This document shows positions 20,311 through 28,353 of a stretch of 64,000 nucleotides of DNA, piece after piece. Under the pieces are notes generated by a model. That model made no database searches and was not told the DNA's origin. It worked only from the letters and a program-made list of their open reading frames with translations. The translations under genes and the position numbers were made by a program. Location of the stretch: contig JANPLZ010000033.1 in NCBI GenBank assembly GCA_031422555.1, positions 62,001 to 126,000 of the forward strand, in the 5' to 3' direction. Numbering within the stretch: the first letter of the stretch is position 1; every line of letters begins with the position of its first letter. This stretch comes from JANNAT01 sp031422555 (lineage in GTDB: Bacteria; Pseudomonadota; Alphaproteobacteria; Rhodobacterales; Rhodobacteraceae).

Positions 20311-21467
20311 GCCATTCTGTTCCAAACCGTAACTGGTCTTACCCGACGGCGATCAAATTCGGCGTGGGCCGGATTTCCGAGTTGGCCGATCACTGCAAAG
20401 CACTGGGCATGACCAAACCTTTGTTGGTGACCGACCGCGCGCTGGCCAGCCTGCCGATCACCGCTGCCGCACTGGATGGGCTGGCGGCTGCGGGTTTGGG
20501 GCGTGCGGTGTTCTCGCAGGTGGATGCCAACCCGACCGAGGCCAATATGGCGGCCGGAATTGCCGCGTATCTGGCGGGCGGGCATGACGGGATTATCGGC
20601 TTTGGCGGCGGATCGGCGCTAGATCTGGGCAAGATGGTGGCCCTGATGGCGCATCAAAAGCCCGGTCTGACCGTTTGGGAAATGGAAGATATCGGCGATT
20701 GGTGGACGCGGGCGGATGCAGCCAAAATCATCCGCACGGTTGCGGTGCCAACCACGGCTGGCACGGGGTCCGAAGTGGGTGCCGCGGGCGTTCTGACCAA
20801 TTCGGCGACCCATAAGAAAAAGATCATCTGGCATCCCAAACTGATGCCCGCCGTGGTGATCTGCGATCCGGCCCTGTGCGTGGGGATGCCGAAATTCATC
20901 ACCGCGGGCACCGGCATGGACGCGCTGGCGCATTGCCTTGAGGCCTATTGCAGCCCGCATTACCACCCGATGGCGCAAGGCATCGCGCTGGAAGGCATGC
21001 GGCTGGTGTTTGAAAATCTGCCAAAGGTTTACGCCGATCCGCACGATTTGGACGCCCGCGCCCATATGATGTCGGCCGCCGCCATGGGGGCCACGGCGTT
21101 TCAAAAGGGCTTGGGGGCCATCCACAGCCTTAGCCATCCGATTGGCGCGGTTTATGGCACCCATCACGGCACCACCAATGCCGTGGTGATGCCGATGGTG
21201 CTTTCGTTCAACCGACCCGTGATCGAAGCCTTGATCGACCGCGCGGCGGCCTATCTGGGCATCGCGGGCGGCTTTGACGGGTTTTATGCCGCGGTGATGG
21301 CGCTGCGGGCCGAGTTGAACATCCCGGCCAATCTGACGGCAATGGGGGTTGATCCGGCGCGACTGGACGAGTTGACCGAAATGGCGCTGGAAGACCCGTC
21401 TTGTGGCGGCAATCCGGTCGAGATGACGCGCGCCAACACGCGGGCGCTGTTTGAGGCGTGCATGTAA
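20307..21467 (+). CDS. Iron-containing alcohol dehydrogenase
   Basis: A 386-residue group III (Fe-type) alcohol dehydrogenase. The NAD-binding GFGGGSALDLGK, the metal-site region GTGMDALAHCLEAY and the His-rich HSLSHPIGAVYGTHHGTTNAV are clear. The substrate alcohol is unknown. It starts in a 4-bp ATGA overlap with the ALDH gene. Confidence 0.9.
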   Translation: MSHSVPNRNWSYPTAIKFGVGRISELADHCKALGMTKPLLVTDRALASLPITAAALDGLAAAGLGRAVFSQVDANPTEANMAAGIAAYLAGGHDGIIGFGGGSALDLGKMVALMAHQKPGLTVWEMEDIGDWWTRADAAKIIRTVAVPTTAGTGSEVGAAGVLTNSATHKKKIIWHPKLMPAVVICDPALCVGMPKFITAGTGMDALAHCLEAYCSPHYHPMAQGIALEGMRLVFENLPKVYADPHDLDARAHMMSAAAMGATAFQKGLGAIHSLSHPIGAVYGTHHGTTNAVVMPMVLSFNRPVIEALIDRAAAYLGIAGGFDGFYAAVMALRAELNIPANLTAMGVDPARLDELTEMALEDPSCGGNPVEMTRANTRALFEACM

Positions 21468-21474
21468 CGGAAAA

Positions 21475-21511
21475 GGCGCGGTTTTTGCATAAACGATGCA
21501 AAAACCGCGCC
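21475..21511. repeat. Perfect 16-bp inverted repeat with 5-nt loop
   Basis: The left arm GGCGCGGTTTTTGCAT (21475-21490), loop AAACG and right arm ATGCAAAAACCGCGCC (21496-21511) match at every position. It starts 7 bp after the Fe-ADH stop and ends just before the FAD oxidoreductase. There is no flanking T-run, though T5 lies inside the stem. It could be an operator, an RNase-processing hairpin or an unusual terminator. Confidence 0.75.
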
Positions 21512-21535
21512 CTGATGGCAAAGGACAAAGCTGCG

Positions 21536-22777
21536 ATGCCTGCCCCCCAGTCTTGCGATGTGGCGATCATCGGCGCGGGCGTCATCGGTCTGGCAATTGC
21601 CGAGCAGTTGATGCGCGACGGGCGCGATGTGGTGGTGATTGATCCGAACCCACCCGGGTCTGGCGCGTCTTATGGCAACGCTGGCACCATCGCCGATTAC
21701 GCAGTGATGCCGGTCGGATCGCCCGAGGTGTTGCGCAATCTGGCGCAGCTGTTGTTTGACCGCACTTCGCCACTGGCCATCCGCCGTGCGGCGATGCCAG
21801 CGCTGGCGCCGTGGCTGTTGCGGTTTGCGGCACAGTCTTTGCCAGGGCCGACACGGCGCAATGCCGCCGCCCTTGCCACCCTGTTGGCCGACGCGAGCCC
21901 CCGTTGGCAGGCCTTGGCACAGCGGTTGGGCGCGCAGGATCTGGTGCAAAACCGGGGCTGTTTGTATCTGTATGAGACCGCCGCGCAGTATCAATCCGCG
22001 CAAGCGGGGCTGACCGCCCGGCAGACCATGGGCATCGCGGTGGATTTGCTGACGCCAGAGGCACTTGCCGCGTTGGAACCGGGGCTGCCTGCGATGGCGG
22101 GCGGGGCTGCATTTTTTCCCAAGGCAGTATTTTTGTCCGATCCGGGGCAGATGATGACGGCTTTGGCCAAAGCGGTGTTTGCGACCGCGCAACTGATACC
22201 AGCGCGGGTTGACCGGCTTGTGCGCAACGGCGCTGGCGTGACGCTGACCGGAGTTGATCTGCACCTGACGGCGCGGCGGGTGATTGTGGCTGCGGGCGCG
22301 CACAGTCGCGCACTTGCCCGTCAGGCCGGTGACCGCGTGCCTTTGGATACCGAACGCGGCTATCATTTGGAATGGGATATGCCCGCCCCGCCACTGACCC
22401 GGCCCGCCTGTCCCACGGCGCGCGGGTTTTATCTGTGTCCGATGCAAGGGCGGCTGCGGGTGGCAGGCACCGTTGAATTGGGGGGGCTGACAGCGCCGCC
22501 GTCGCCGCACCGGATTGCCAAGCTGATCGAAGGCGCGCGGGCGCTGTTTCCCACCCTTGGCGCGCCGTCACGCGATTGGATGGGGTTTCGCCCGTCGATG
22601 CCAGATTCACTGCCGGTGATCGGGCCATCGCGCGGCGGGGCGGATGTTATTCATGCCTATGGTCACGGTCATATCGGGCTGACGCTTGCGCCGGTCACCG
22701 CGCGTATCGTGGCCGATCTGGTGGCGGGGCGGCAGTTGGAAATGGATATCGCCCCCTACCGCGCAAGTCGGTTTTAG
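21536..22777 (+). CDS. FAD-dependent amino acid/amine oxidoreductase (DadA/DAO family)
   Basis: A 413-residue flavoprotein with an N-terminal GxGxxG dinucleotide-binding fold (VAIIGAGVIGLAIAEQLM, with Asp at the end of strand 2) and the DAO-family C-terminal segment MPDSLPVIGPSRGGADVIHA. DadA-like enzymes oxidise D-amino acids or glycine-like amines to 2-oxoacids, passing electrons to quinone. The start at 21536 is preferred because AAAGGA lies 10 nt upstream; earlier in-frame ATGs run through the perfect hairpin. Confidence 0.82.
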   Translation: MPAPQSCDVAIIGAGVIGLAIAEQLMRDGRDVVVIDPNPPGSGASYGNAGTIADYAVMPVGSPEVLRNLAQLLFDRTSPLAIRRAAMPALAPWLLRFAAQSLPGPTRRNAAALATLLADASPRWQALAQRLGAQDLVQNRGCLYLYETAAQYQSAQAGLTARQTMGIAVDLLTPEALAALEPGLPAMAGGAAFFPKAVFLSDPGQMMTALAKAVFATAQLIPARVDRLVRNGAGVTLTGVDLHLTARRVIVAAGAHSRALARQAGDRVPLDTERGYHLEWDMPAPPLTRPACPTARGFYLCPMQGRLRVAGTVELGGLTAPPSPHRIAKLIEGARALFPTLGAPSRDWMGFRPSMPDSLPVIGPSRGGADVIHAYGHGHIGLTLAPVTARIVADLVAGRQLEMDIAPYRASRF

Positions 22778-22793
22778 GCGGCGCAATCAAAGC

Positions 22794-22827
22794 GCGCTTG
22801 CCAGCCGTTTAATCCGGCGGCAAGCGC
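22794..22827. terminator. Bidirectional hairpin between convergent genes
   Basis: A perfect 9-bp stem, GCGCTTGCC (22794-22802) with GGCAAGCGC (22819-22827), lies in the 60-bp gap between the convergent oxidoreductase and TerC genes. There is a modest T/A-rich flank on either side but no strong T-run. Confidence 0.45.
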
Positions 22828-22837
22828 ACAAATTGGT

Positions 22838-23527
22838 TTATCCCGGCGTTACGGACTCAATAACCGCCGCGTCGCGACCATAGATAACTTCTTTGCCACC
22901 CTTGTAGATCATATCAACGGCGACATAGAGAATGATGGCAAGACCGACATAGGCAATCCAGCGATGTTTGGTCAGCAGACGTGCGATAAAGGTCGCGGCA
23001 AAACCCATCAGCGCGATCGAAAGACCAAGGCCAATGATGATGACAGACCAGTGCTGGTCATGCCCAACGCCCGCCACGGCCAACACGTTGTCCAGCGACA
23101 TGGTCACATCGGCCAGAAGGATCTGCACCACCGCCTGACGCAGGGTCTTCTTCGGTGCACCGCCTGCGACCGTACCATCATGGTTCAGGTCCTCGTTCGT
23201 CAGCGCCTCTTCGGCGCGGACTTCGTTGCCATGGCCGTCGCGCAGCTCGCTCCACATTTTCCAGCACACCCAAAGCAGCAAAATGCCCCCGGCGAGCAAC
23301 AGGCCGATAATGGCAAGCAACTGGGTGGTGACCAGCGCGAACCCGATCCGCATGACCGTCGCCGCAACGATGCCGATGAAGATCGCCCGGTTGCGCTGCT
23401 CGGACGGAAGCCCGGCGGCAGCGAGGCCGATCACGATGGCATTGTCGCCCGCCAGTACAAGATCGATCCCAATGACTTGGGCAAGGGCCGCAAAGTATTC
23501 GGGGGAAAAAATCTCTGCTTCGATCAT
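22838..23527 (-). CDS. TerC/YjbE-family integral membrane protein
   Basis: A 229-residue protein with about seven hydrophobic helices. The two family signatures with buried Asp residues are DLVLAGDNAIVI (about 22-33) and DVTMSLDNVLAV (about 140-151). A charged cytoplasmic loop (about residues 95-125) separates the halves. TerC-family proteins are implicated in metal (often Mn) export or in metallating secreted enzymes; the substrate here is unknown. A structured leader precedes it. Confidence 0.85.
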   Translation of the reverse strand: MIEAEIFSPEYFAALAQVIGIDLVLAGDNAIVIGLAAAGLPSEQRNRAIFIGIVAATVMRIGFALVTTQLLAIIGLLLAGGILLLWVCWKMWSELRDGHGNEVRAEEALTNEDLNHDGTVAGGAPKKTLRQAVVQILLADVTMSLDNVLAVAGVGHDQHWSVIIIGLGLSIALMGFAATFIARLLTKHRWIAYVGLAIILYVAVDMIYKGGKEVIYGRDAAVIESVTPG

Positions 23528-23659
23528 GGACTACCCTTTGAACTGTTGCCGCAGACGCCATAGGCGCTTGCCGCCCGCAAGGCAAGGCTGGTCCGCTGTT
23601 GTGGTAGAATTCTTGACGAACACCCTTTGGATGCAAAGGCAAACCGAAAGCAACAGCGG
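23528..23659 (-). promoter_or_regulatory. Structured 5' leader of the TerC gene
   Basis: On the sense (minus) strand, a perfect 9-bp pairing, CCGCTGTTG with CAACAGCGG (plus coordinates 23651-23659 and 23593-23601), closes a 49-nt interval that itself contains a perfect 6-bp hairpin CCTTTG-CATC-CAAAGG (23624-23639). Further GC-rich pairings follow towards the start codon, which has AAAGGG as ribosome site. This looks like a folded cis-regulatory RNA; it does not show the yybP-ykoY core I would expect for a manganese riboswitch. Confidence 0.45.
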
Positions 23660-23675
23660 GCTTATCACCACCCCG

Positions 23676-24662
23676 TCACAACATCCCCGGCACCACAAGG
23701 TCTGGCGGGCGGTGGCCGTCGGCGAAGGTTTTGATGTTGATGATCACTTTTTCACCCATCTCGACACGGCCTTCCAGCGTGGCCGATCCCATATGCGGCA
23801 ACAGCACGACATTAGGCAGATCGCGCAAGGCGGGGTTGATGGCGGTGCCGTGTTCATACACATCCAGACCCGCGCCCGCGATTTCACCGTTGCGCAGCCC
23901 GCGCGTGAGGGCGTTTTCATCGATCACTTCACCGCGAGAGGTGTTCACGATCACCGCCGTTGGTTTCAACAGCTTCAGCCGCCGCGCGTTCAGCAGATGA
24001 AACGTTGACGGCGTGTGCGGGCAGTTTACCGACAGAATGTCCATCCGCGCCACCATCTGATCAAGGCTTTCCCAATAGGTCGCTTCAAGATCAGCCTCGA
24101 TGTCGGCGCGCAGGCGTTTGCGGTTGTGGTAATGCACCTGGCATCCAAAGGCGCGGGCGCGGCGCGCCACGGCTTGCCCGATGCGCCCCATGCCCAGAAT
24201 GCCCAACCGCCGCCCGGCCAGCCGACCGCCCAGAAAGGCCATCGGCGACCAGCCATCCCATTTGCCCGCCTGCATCGCGGCCAACCCTTCGGGCATCCGC
24301 CGGGTTACCGCCAAAATCAGCGCCAGCGTCATGTCGGCGGTGTCATCGGTTACCGCCCCTGGCGTGTTGGACAGCAAGATGCCGCGTTGGCGCGCCGTTG
24401 CCACGTCAATGTGATCAACCCCCGCGCCGTAATTGGCGATCAGCTTCAGGCGTGGCCCGGCCTGCCCGATCATTGCGGCATCGATCTGATCGGTGATGGT
24501 TGGCACCAGCACATCGCAGTCGCGCATGGCTGTTGCCAACTCGTCACGGCTCATCGGGGTGTCGGGGTCGCGCAGACTGACATCGAACAGCTCTTTCAGC
24601 CGGGTCTCGACCGGCTCTGGCAGGCGGCGTGTTACGACAACGTGCAGGCGGGTTGCGGGCAT
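23676..24662 (-). CDS. D-2-hydroxyacid dehydrogenase, glyoxylate reductase-like
   Basis: A 328-residue NAD(P)-dependent dehydrogenase close to glyoxylate reductase (GyaR type). GILGMGRIGQAVARRARAFG binds the cofactor (NRKR at the end of strand 2 suggests NADPH preference), and the catalytic Arg (NTSRGEVID), Glu (LDVYEHGTAIN) and His (LPHMGSAT) are present. It likely interconverts glyoxylate and glycolate, which fits with the bhc cluster in the same window. Divergent from the SH3 protein gene. Confidence 0.87.
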   Translation of the reverse strand: MPATRLHVVVTRRLPEPVETRLKELFDVSLRDPDTPMSRDELATAMRDCDVLVPTITDQIDAAMIGQAGPRLKLIANYGAGVDHIDVATARQRGILLSNTPGAVTDDTADMTLALILAVTRRMPEGLAAMQAGKWDGWSPMAFLGGRLAGRRLGILGMGRIGQAVARRARAFGCQVHYHNRKRLRADIEADLEATYWESLDQMVARMDILSVNCPHTPSTFHLLNARRLKLLKPTAVIVNTSRGEVIDENALTRGLRNGEIAGAGLDVYEHGTAINPALRDLPNVVLLPHMGSATLEGRVEMGEKVIINIKTFADGHRPPDLVVPGML

Positions 24663-24767
24663 TCAAGCCTCCGTAAGGATCGAAATCGAGGTCTGGCAAA
24701 TTGCAGTTCGGAATGGCAAAGTGACGCCAAGCGAGGCGCAGCACAAGCCCTGCAAAGAGGTAAAGCG

Positions 24768-25391
24768 ATGACGCGGATCACAGCCACGCAGCGTGACGGC
24801 AGCAAGACGGCGGCACTGGCGGCTTCAAAAATCCGGCGCGGACTGGGGCTGGTTTGCGGGCTTGCGGTGGCGCTGCACGTCGGGGCGGGGCAGGCGCAAA
24901 CCGCGGGTGACCCGGCCGCCACTGTGGCGGCTGCAGACGCCACGGCAGCGGCGCGCGATCCGGGCAAAGGCGCTGTCACCAACCTGCCGCTGCCGCGATT
25001 TGTGACGCTGAAAAGCGGGGACGGTAATGCGCGGCGCGGGCCGGGGCTGACGCACCGCATCGACTGGGTGTTTGTCAAAAGCGGTATGCCCCTGCTGCTG
25101 ACGGCAGAATATGAAAACTGGCGGCGGGTCGAAGACGCCGAAGGCTTGGGTGGCTGGGTGCATTATTCTTTGCTGTCGGGCACGCGGTCGGTGCTGGTAG
25201 CACAGGATATGGCCGAATTTCGTTATGCCGCCGAGGCGGGTTCAGAGGTGATGTTCCAAGCCGAACGTGGCGTTCTGGGGCGGCTGCTGGAATGCTCGGT
25301 TGACTGGTGTCGGGTGAATACCAACGGCGAAAAAGGCTGGATTTTGAAAACCGCCCTTTGGGGAGTGAAGCCGGACGAGATTTTGCAATAG
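24768..25391 (+). CDS. Secreted SH3-domain protein
   Basis: A 207-residue protein. An N-terminal basic and then hydrophobic region (GLGLVCGLAVALHVGAGQAQ) is a signal peptide, probably cut after GQA. Two bacterial SH3-like (SH3b) segments follow: NARRGPGLTHRIDWVFVK with GWVHYSLLSG, and RYAAEAGSEVMFQAERG with GWILKTALWGV. Such proteins usually bind cell-wall components in the periplasm. AGAGG precedes the ATG at 24768; the upstream in-frame extension has no support. Confidence 0.82.
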   Translation: MTRITATQRDGSKTAALAASKIRRGLGLVCGLAVALHVGAGQAQTAGDPAATVAAADATAAARDPGKGAVTNLPLPRFVTLKSGDGNARRGPGLTHRIDWVFVKSGMPLLLTAEYENWRRVEDAEGLGGWVHYSLLSGTRSVLVAQDMAEFRYAAEAGSEVMFQAERGVLGRLLECSVDWCRVNTNGEKGWILKTALWGVKPDEILQ

Positions 25392-25448
25392 GCCACCTTC
25401 GCAACCAATTGGCCGCGAAACCTGGGGCCTGACAAGGAAAGCCTGCGG

Positions 25449-26345
25449 ATGCAAACGCCGACACCAACACCAACACCGATCAGGTTAAACCTATCTGCCG
25501 GGTTGGCGTCCGTGCTGATTGCCGGGGTGTTGGTCGCGTTAAAGATGTGGGCCTTGGGCGAAACCGGCGCCCTTTCGGTGGCGGCGTCGCTGGCGGATTC
25601 GGCGATGGATCTGATGGTGTCGCTGGGGGCGGCGGCGGCGCTGATTTATGCCGCCAAACCTGCCGACGAAGACCACGCCTTTGGCCACAGTTCTGCCGAG
25701 GATCTGGCGGCACTGGGGCAGGCGTTTTTCGTGTTGATTTCGGCTGTGGTGATCGGTTGGGCCGCGATTTCGCGCTTGCTGACGCCAGAGATGCCGCACC
25801 TGACGGCGCAGGGCCGCGGCATGCTGGTGATGGGCGCGTCGGTGGTGCTGACTTTGGGGCTGGTGTGGTGGCAAGGCCGGGTGGCGCGGCAAACCGGCAG
25901 CCGGGTCATTGCCGCCGACCGGCTGCATTATCTGGGCGATTTGTTGCCAAACATCGGGGCCATCGTGTCGCTTTGGGCGTCGGCGCGGTTTGGAATGGCC
26001 ACGATTGATTCGGTGGTGGCACTGGCGGCGGCGGGGCTGTTGACCATCGGGGCTGTGCGCATTGGCAAGGGTGCGTGGGATGCGCTGATGGACCGCACCG
26101 CTGATCCGGCGGTGGTGGCGGGCATCGCGGCGATTGCTGCGGGCTGGCCGGGAGTGCACGGCTTTCACGATCTGAAAACCCGCACAGCGGGCAGCCGGAT
26201 CTTCGTCAATCTGCATATCGAACTGGACGGCGCGCAGTCTTTACGCGACGCCCATGGCATCGGGGCCGGGCTGCGGCGCGCTATTTTGGCGGCCTACCCG
26301 CAAACCGATGTGATCATCCATAAAGATGTTGCAAAGAAACTGTAG
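25449..26345 (+). CDS. FieF-like cation diffusion facilitator
   Basis: A 298-residue six-helix CDF transporter that expels divalent metal (Zn/Fe/Cd type) by proton antiport. Metal-site signatures match FieF: the Asp-x3-Asp of helix 2 (SLADSAMDL), the loop HAFGHSSAEDLAALGQ, and the His-x3-Asp of helix 5 (DRLHYLGDLLPN). A cytoplasmic C-terminal domain of about 90 residues with HGFHDLKTR and NLHIELDG closes it. The N-terminus has a TP dipeptide run (TPTPTPTP). AAGGAAA lies 8-9 nt upstream. Confidence 0.9.
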   Translation: MQTPTPTPTPIRLNLSAGLASVLIAGVLVALKMWALGETGALSVAASLADSAMDLMVSLGAAAALIYAAKPADEDHAFGHSSAEDLAALGQAFFVLISAVVIGWAAISRLLTPEMPHLTAQGRGMLVMGASVVLTLGLVWWQGRVARQTGSRVIAADRLHYLGDLLPNIGAIVSLWASARFGMATIDSVVALAAAGLLTIGAVRIGKGAWDALMDRTADPAVVAGIAAIAAGWPGVHGFHDLKTRTAGSRIFVNLHIELDGAQSLRDAHGIGAGLRRAILAAYPQTDVIIHKDVAKKL

Positions 26346-26521
26346 GCATACCCTTTTCATGTGCGGTATTTGGCCTAATTTTTGCGCTTGATCACGCAGA
26401 TGTGTATTTTTGATAGTGGCCTGGTTTTCGACACGTGGCTGACGAAGGGGCTTGTGACAAATCCCGCTTGGTCTTAAGCCAGTTGAATTACACGGCCGTA
26501 TAACAAGGGGGCGATGCGCAG

Positions 26522-27169
26522 ATGACAGATCGTCGGCCCTACCGGCGCGAAACCGAAGAGCGCAGGCGCGATGATCTGATCGCAGCCGCGTTGGATCTGG
26601 TGTCCGAAGGCGGACCGCAAGCCGCCACAGTGCGCGCCATTGCCCAGCGCGCGGGTGTCACCTCGGGGCTGATCCGGCATTACTTTTCCACCAAAGAAGA
26701 GCTGACCCGCGCCGCCTATCGCCGCTTGATGGACCGCATGACCGCCGACAGTGCGATTGTGCTGCAAGACGGTCCTGCCGATCCGGCAGCCCGGCTGGCG
26801 TGGTTCGTTGCAGCCTCGATCAGCCCGCCGGTGGTTGATCCGGTGGCGGTGGGGCTGTGGGCCGGATTTTTGCACGGCGTGCAGCGCGACGCGGCAATGC
26901 GCGATGTGCATGCCGCCACCTATCTGGGCTTTCGCGATGTGCTGCAATCGCTGATTGCCGCCCTGCCCCGCACCGCCAGTGCAACGCAGTTGCGCGCCGA
27001 TGCCATCGCCTGCAATGCCATCATCGACGGTTTGTGGCTGGAGGGATCGGTGCTGCCCGAAGCCTTTGCCGCGGGTGAAATTGTCGATATCGGTCTGGCT
27101 GCGGTTGGGGCGATCCTGAAGACTGACCTTGCAGCCGCGATGGCCGCCACCAAGCGAGACATTCTATGA
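26522..27169 (+). CDS. TetR/AcrR-family regulator (BetI-like)
   Basis: A 215-residue repressor with an N-terminal HTH (TVRAIAQRAGVTSGLIRHYF, then STKEEL) and a helical ligand-binding C-terminus. The HTH and length resemble BetI-type regulators. It is the first gene of a four-step catabolic operon: its stop overlaps the aminotransferase start (ATGA), so it probably controls itself and the operon. The 176-bp upstream region is AT-richer than its surroundings and should hold the promoter and operator. Confidence 0.85.
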   Translation: MTDRRPYRRETEERRRDDLIAAALDLVSEGGPQAATVRAIAQRAGVTSGLIRHYFSTKEELTRAAYRRLMDRMTADSAIVLQDGPADPAARLAWFVAASISPPVVDPVAVGLWAGFLHGVQRDAAMRDVHAATYLGFRDVLQSLIAALPRTASATQLRADAIACNAIIDGLWLEGSVLPEAFAAGEIVDIGLAAVGAILKTDLAAAMAATKRDIL

Positions 27170-28353
27170 GATATGCGACAATCACCGACCGGCTGGCCCG
27201 GCTTGGCGGCGAAAAGTGGGATTTGCATTTGCAGGCCAAGGCGATGCGGCAGGCCGGCTTGCCGATCATCCAACTGACGATTGGCGAGCCTGATGTCGGC
27301 CCGCCGCCCGAATTGCTGGCAGCAGCGGCGGCGGCGATGCAGGCGGGGCGCACCGGCTATTGCAACGGGCGCGGCGAGGCCCCTTTGTTGGCCGCATTGG
27401 CCGCGCGCTATGCGCATCGCAGTGGCCGCCCGATCAGCCCCGAGCAGATCATCGCCCTGCCCGGCACGCAGACCGCCCTTTATGCAGTGTTGATGGCGCT
27501 GACCGATGCGGGCGACGAAGTGTTGGTTGGCGATCCGATGTATGCCACCTACGAAGGCATCATCGCCGCCAGTGGCGCGGTTGTGGTGCCGGTGCCGTTG
27601 CGCCCCGAACATGGCTTTCGCATGCAGACCGAAGACGTGATTGCCCGCATCACCCCGCGTGCCCGCGTGTTGTTTCTGAACACGCCGCACAATCCGACCG
27701 GCGCGATTTTGACCCCGGCCGATGTTGCCGCCTTGGGCGAGGTTGCGCGCGCCCATGACCTGTGGATCATCAGCGACGAAGTTTATGAGGAAATGATCTA
27801 TGATCATGCGCCGTTCACCTCGCCGCTTGATCTGGCGGTGCTGGCCGACCGGGTGATCGTGACGTCGTCGATCTCGAAATCGCATGCGGCACCGGGGTTC
27901 CGGTCTGGCTGGTGCATCGGGCCGGAAGAATTTTCGGCGCGGCTGCTGCCGGTGGCGGAAACCATGCTGTTTGGCAACCAGCCCTTCATCGCCGATATGA
28001 CCGCTTTGGCGGTGTCGCAGCCGTCAACCGTCGCCCCCGGCATGGTGACGCGGTTTGCCCGACGCGCGCGGCTGATCCACGCCCTGTTGCACGGGGTTTG
28101 CGGCATGAAGGTGCATCTGCCGCAAGCGGGGATGTTTACGGTGGTGGATATCCGGTCCAGCGGCATGACCGGCATCGCCTTTGCGCAGACCCTGCTTGAC
28201 AGCGAACATGTCGCCGTCATGCCAGGGGAAAGTTTTGGGGCGTCACTGGCGGGGTGGGTGCGCCTGAGCCTGACGCAATCTGACGCCGATATCACCGAGG
28301 CCTGCAAGCGCATCGCGCGGCTGGCCTCCAAGCAAGCTGGGATTGCCGCATGA
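27166..28353 (+). CDS. AruH-like class I aminotransferase
   Basis: A 395-residue PLP fold-type I transaminase. The Schiff-base Lys is in SSISKSHAAPGFRSGW, and NTPHNPTGA and the C-terminal phosphate/carboxylate Arg in WVRLSLT are in place. The sequence resembles arginine:pyruvate transaminase AruH of pseudomonads (for example TALYAVLMAL, DEVLVGDPMYATYEG). The next gene is an AruI-like decarboxylase, exactly the AruH-AruI pairing, so an arginine or related basic amino acid substrate is likely. Coupled to both neighbours by ATGA overlaps. Confidence 0.82.
   Translation: MRYATITDRLARLGGEKWDLHLQAKAMRQAGLPIIQLTIGEPDVGPPPELLAAAAAAMQAGRTGYCNGRGEAPLLAALAARYAHRSGRPISPEQIIALPGTQTALYAVLMALTDAGDEVLVGDPMYATYEGIIAASGAVVVPVPLRPEHGFRMQTEDVIARITPRARVLFLNTPHNPTGAILTPADVAALGEVARAHDLWIISDEVYEEMIYDHAPFTSPLDLAVLADRVIVTSSISKSHAAPGFRSGWCIGPEEFSARLLPVAETMLFGNQPFIADMTALAVSQPSTVAPGMVTRFARRARLIHALLHGVCGMKVHLPQAGMFTVVDIRSSGMTGIAFAQTLLDSEHVAVMPGESFGASLAGWVRLSLTQSDADITEACKRIARLASKQAGIAA

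Noticed and set aside
23528..23659. A yybP-ykoY manganese riboswitch before the TerC gene
   Set aside because: The gene family and the folded leader fit, but the conserved core strings I would expect are missing or out of order, so only an unassigned structured leader is claimed.
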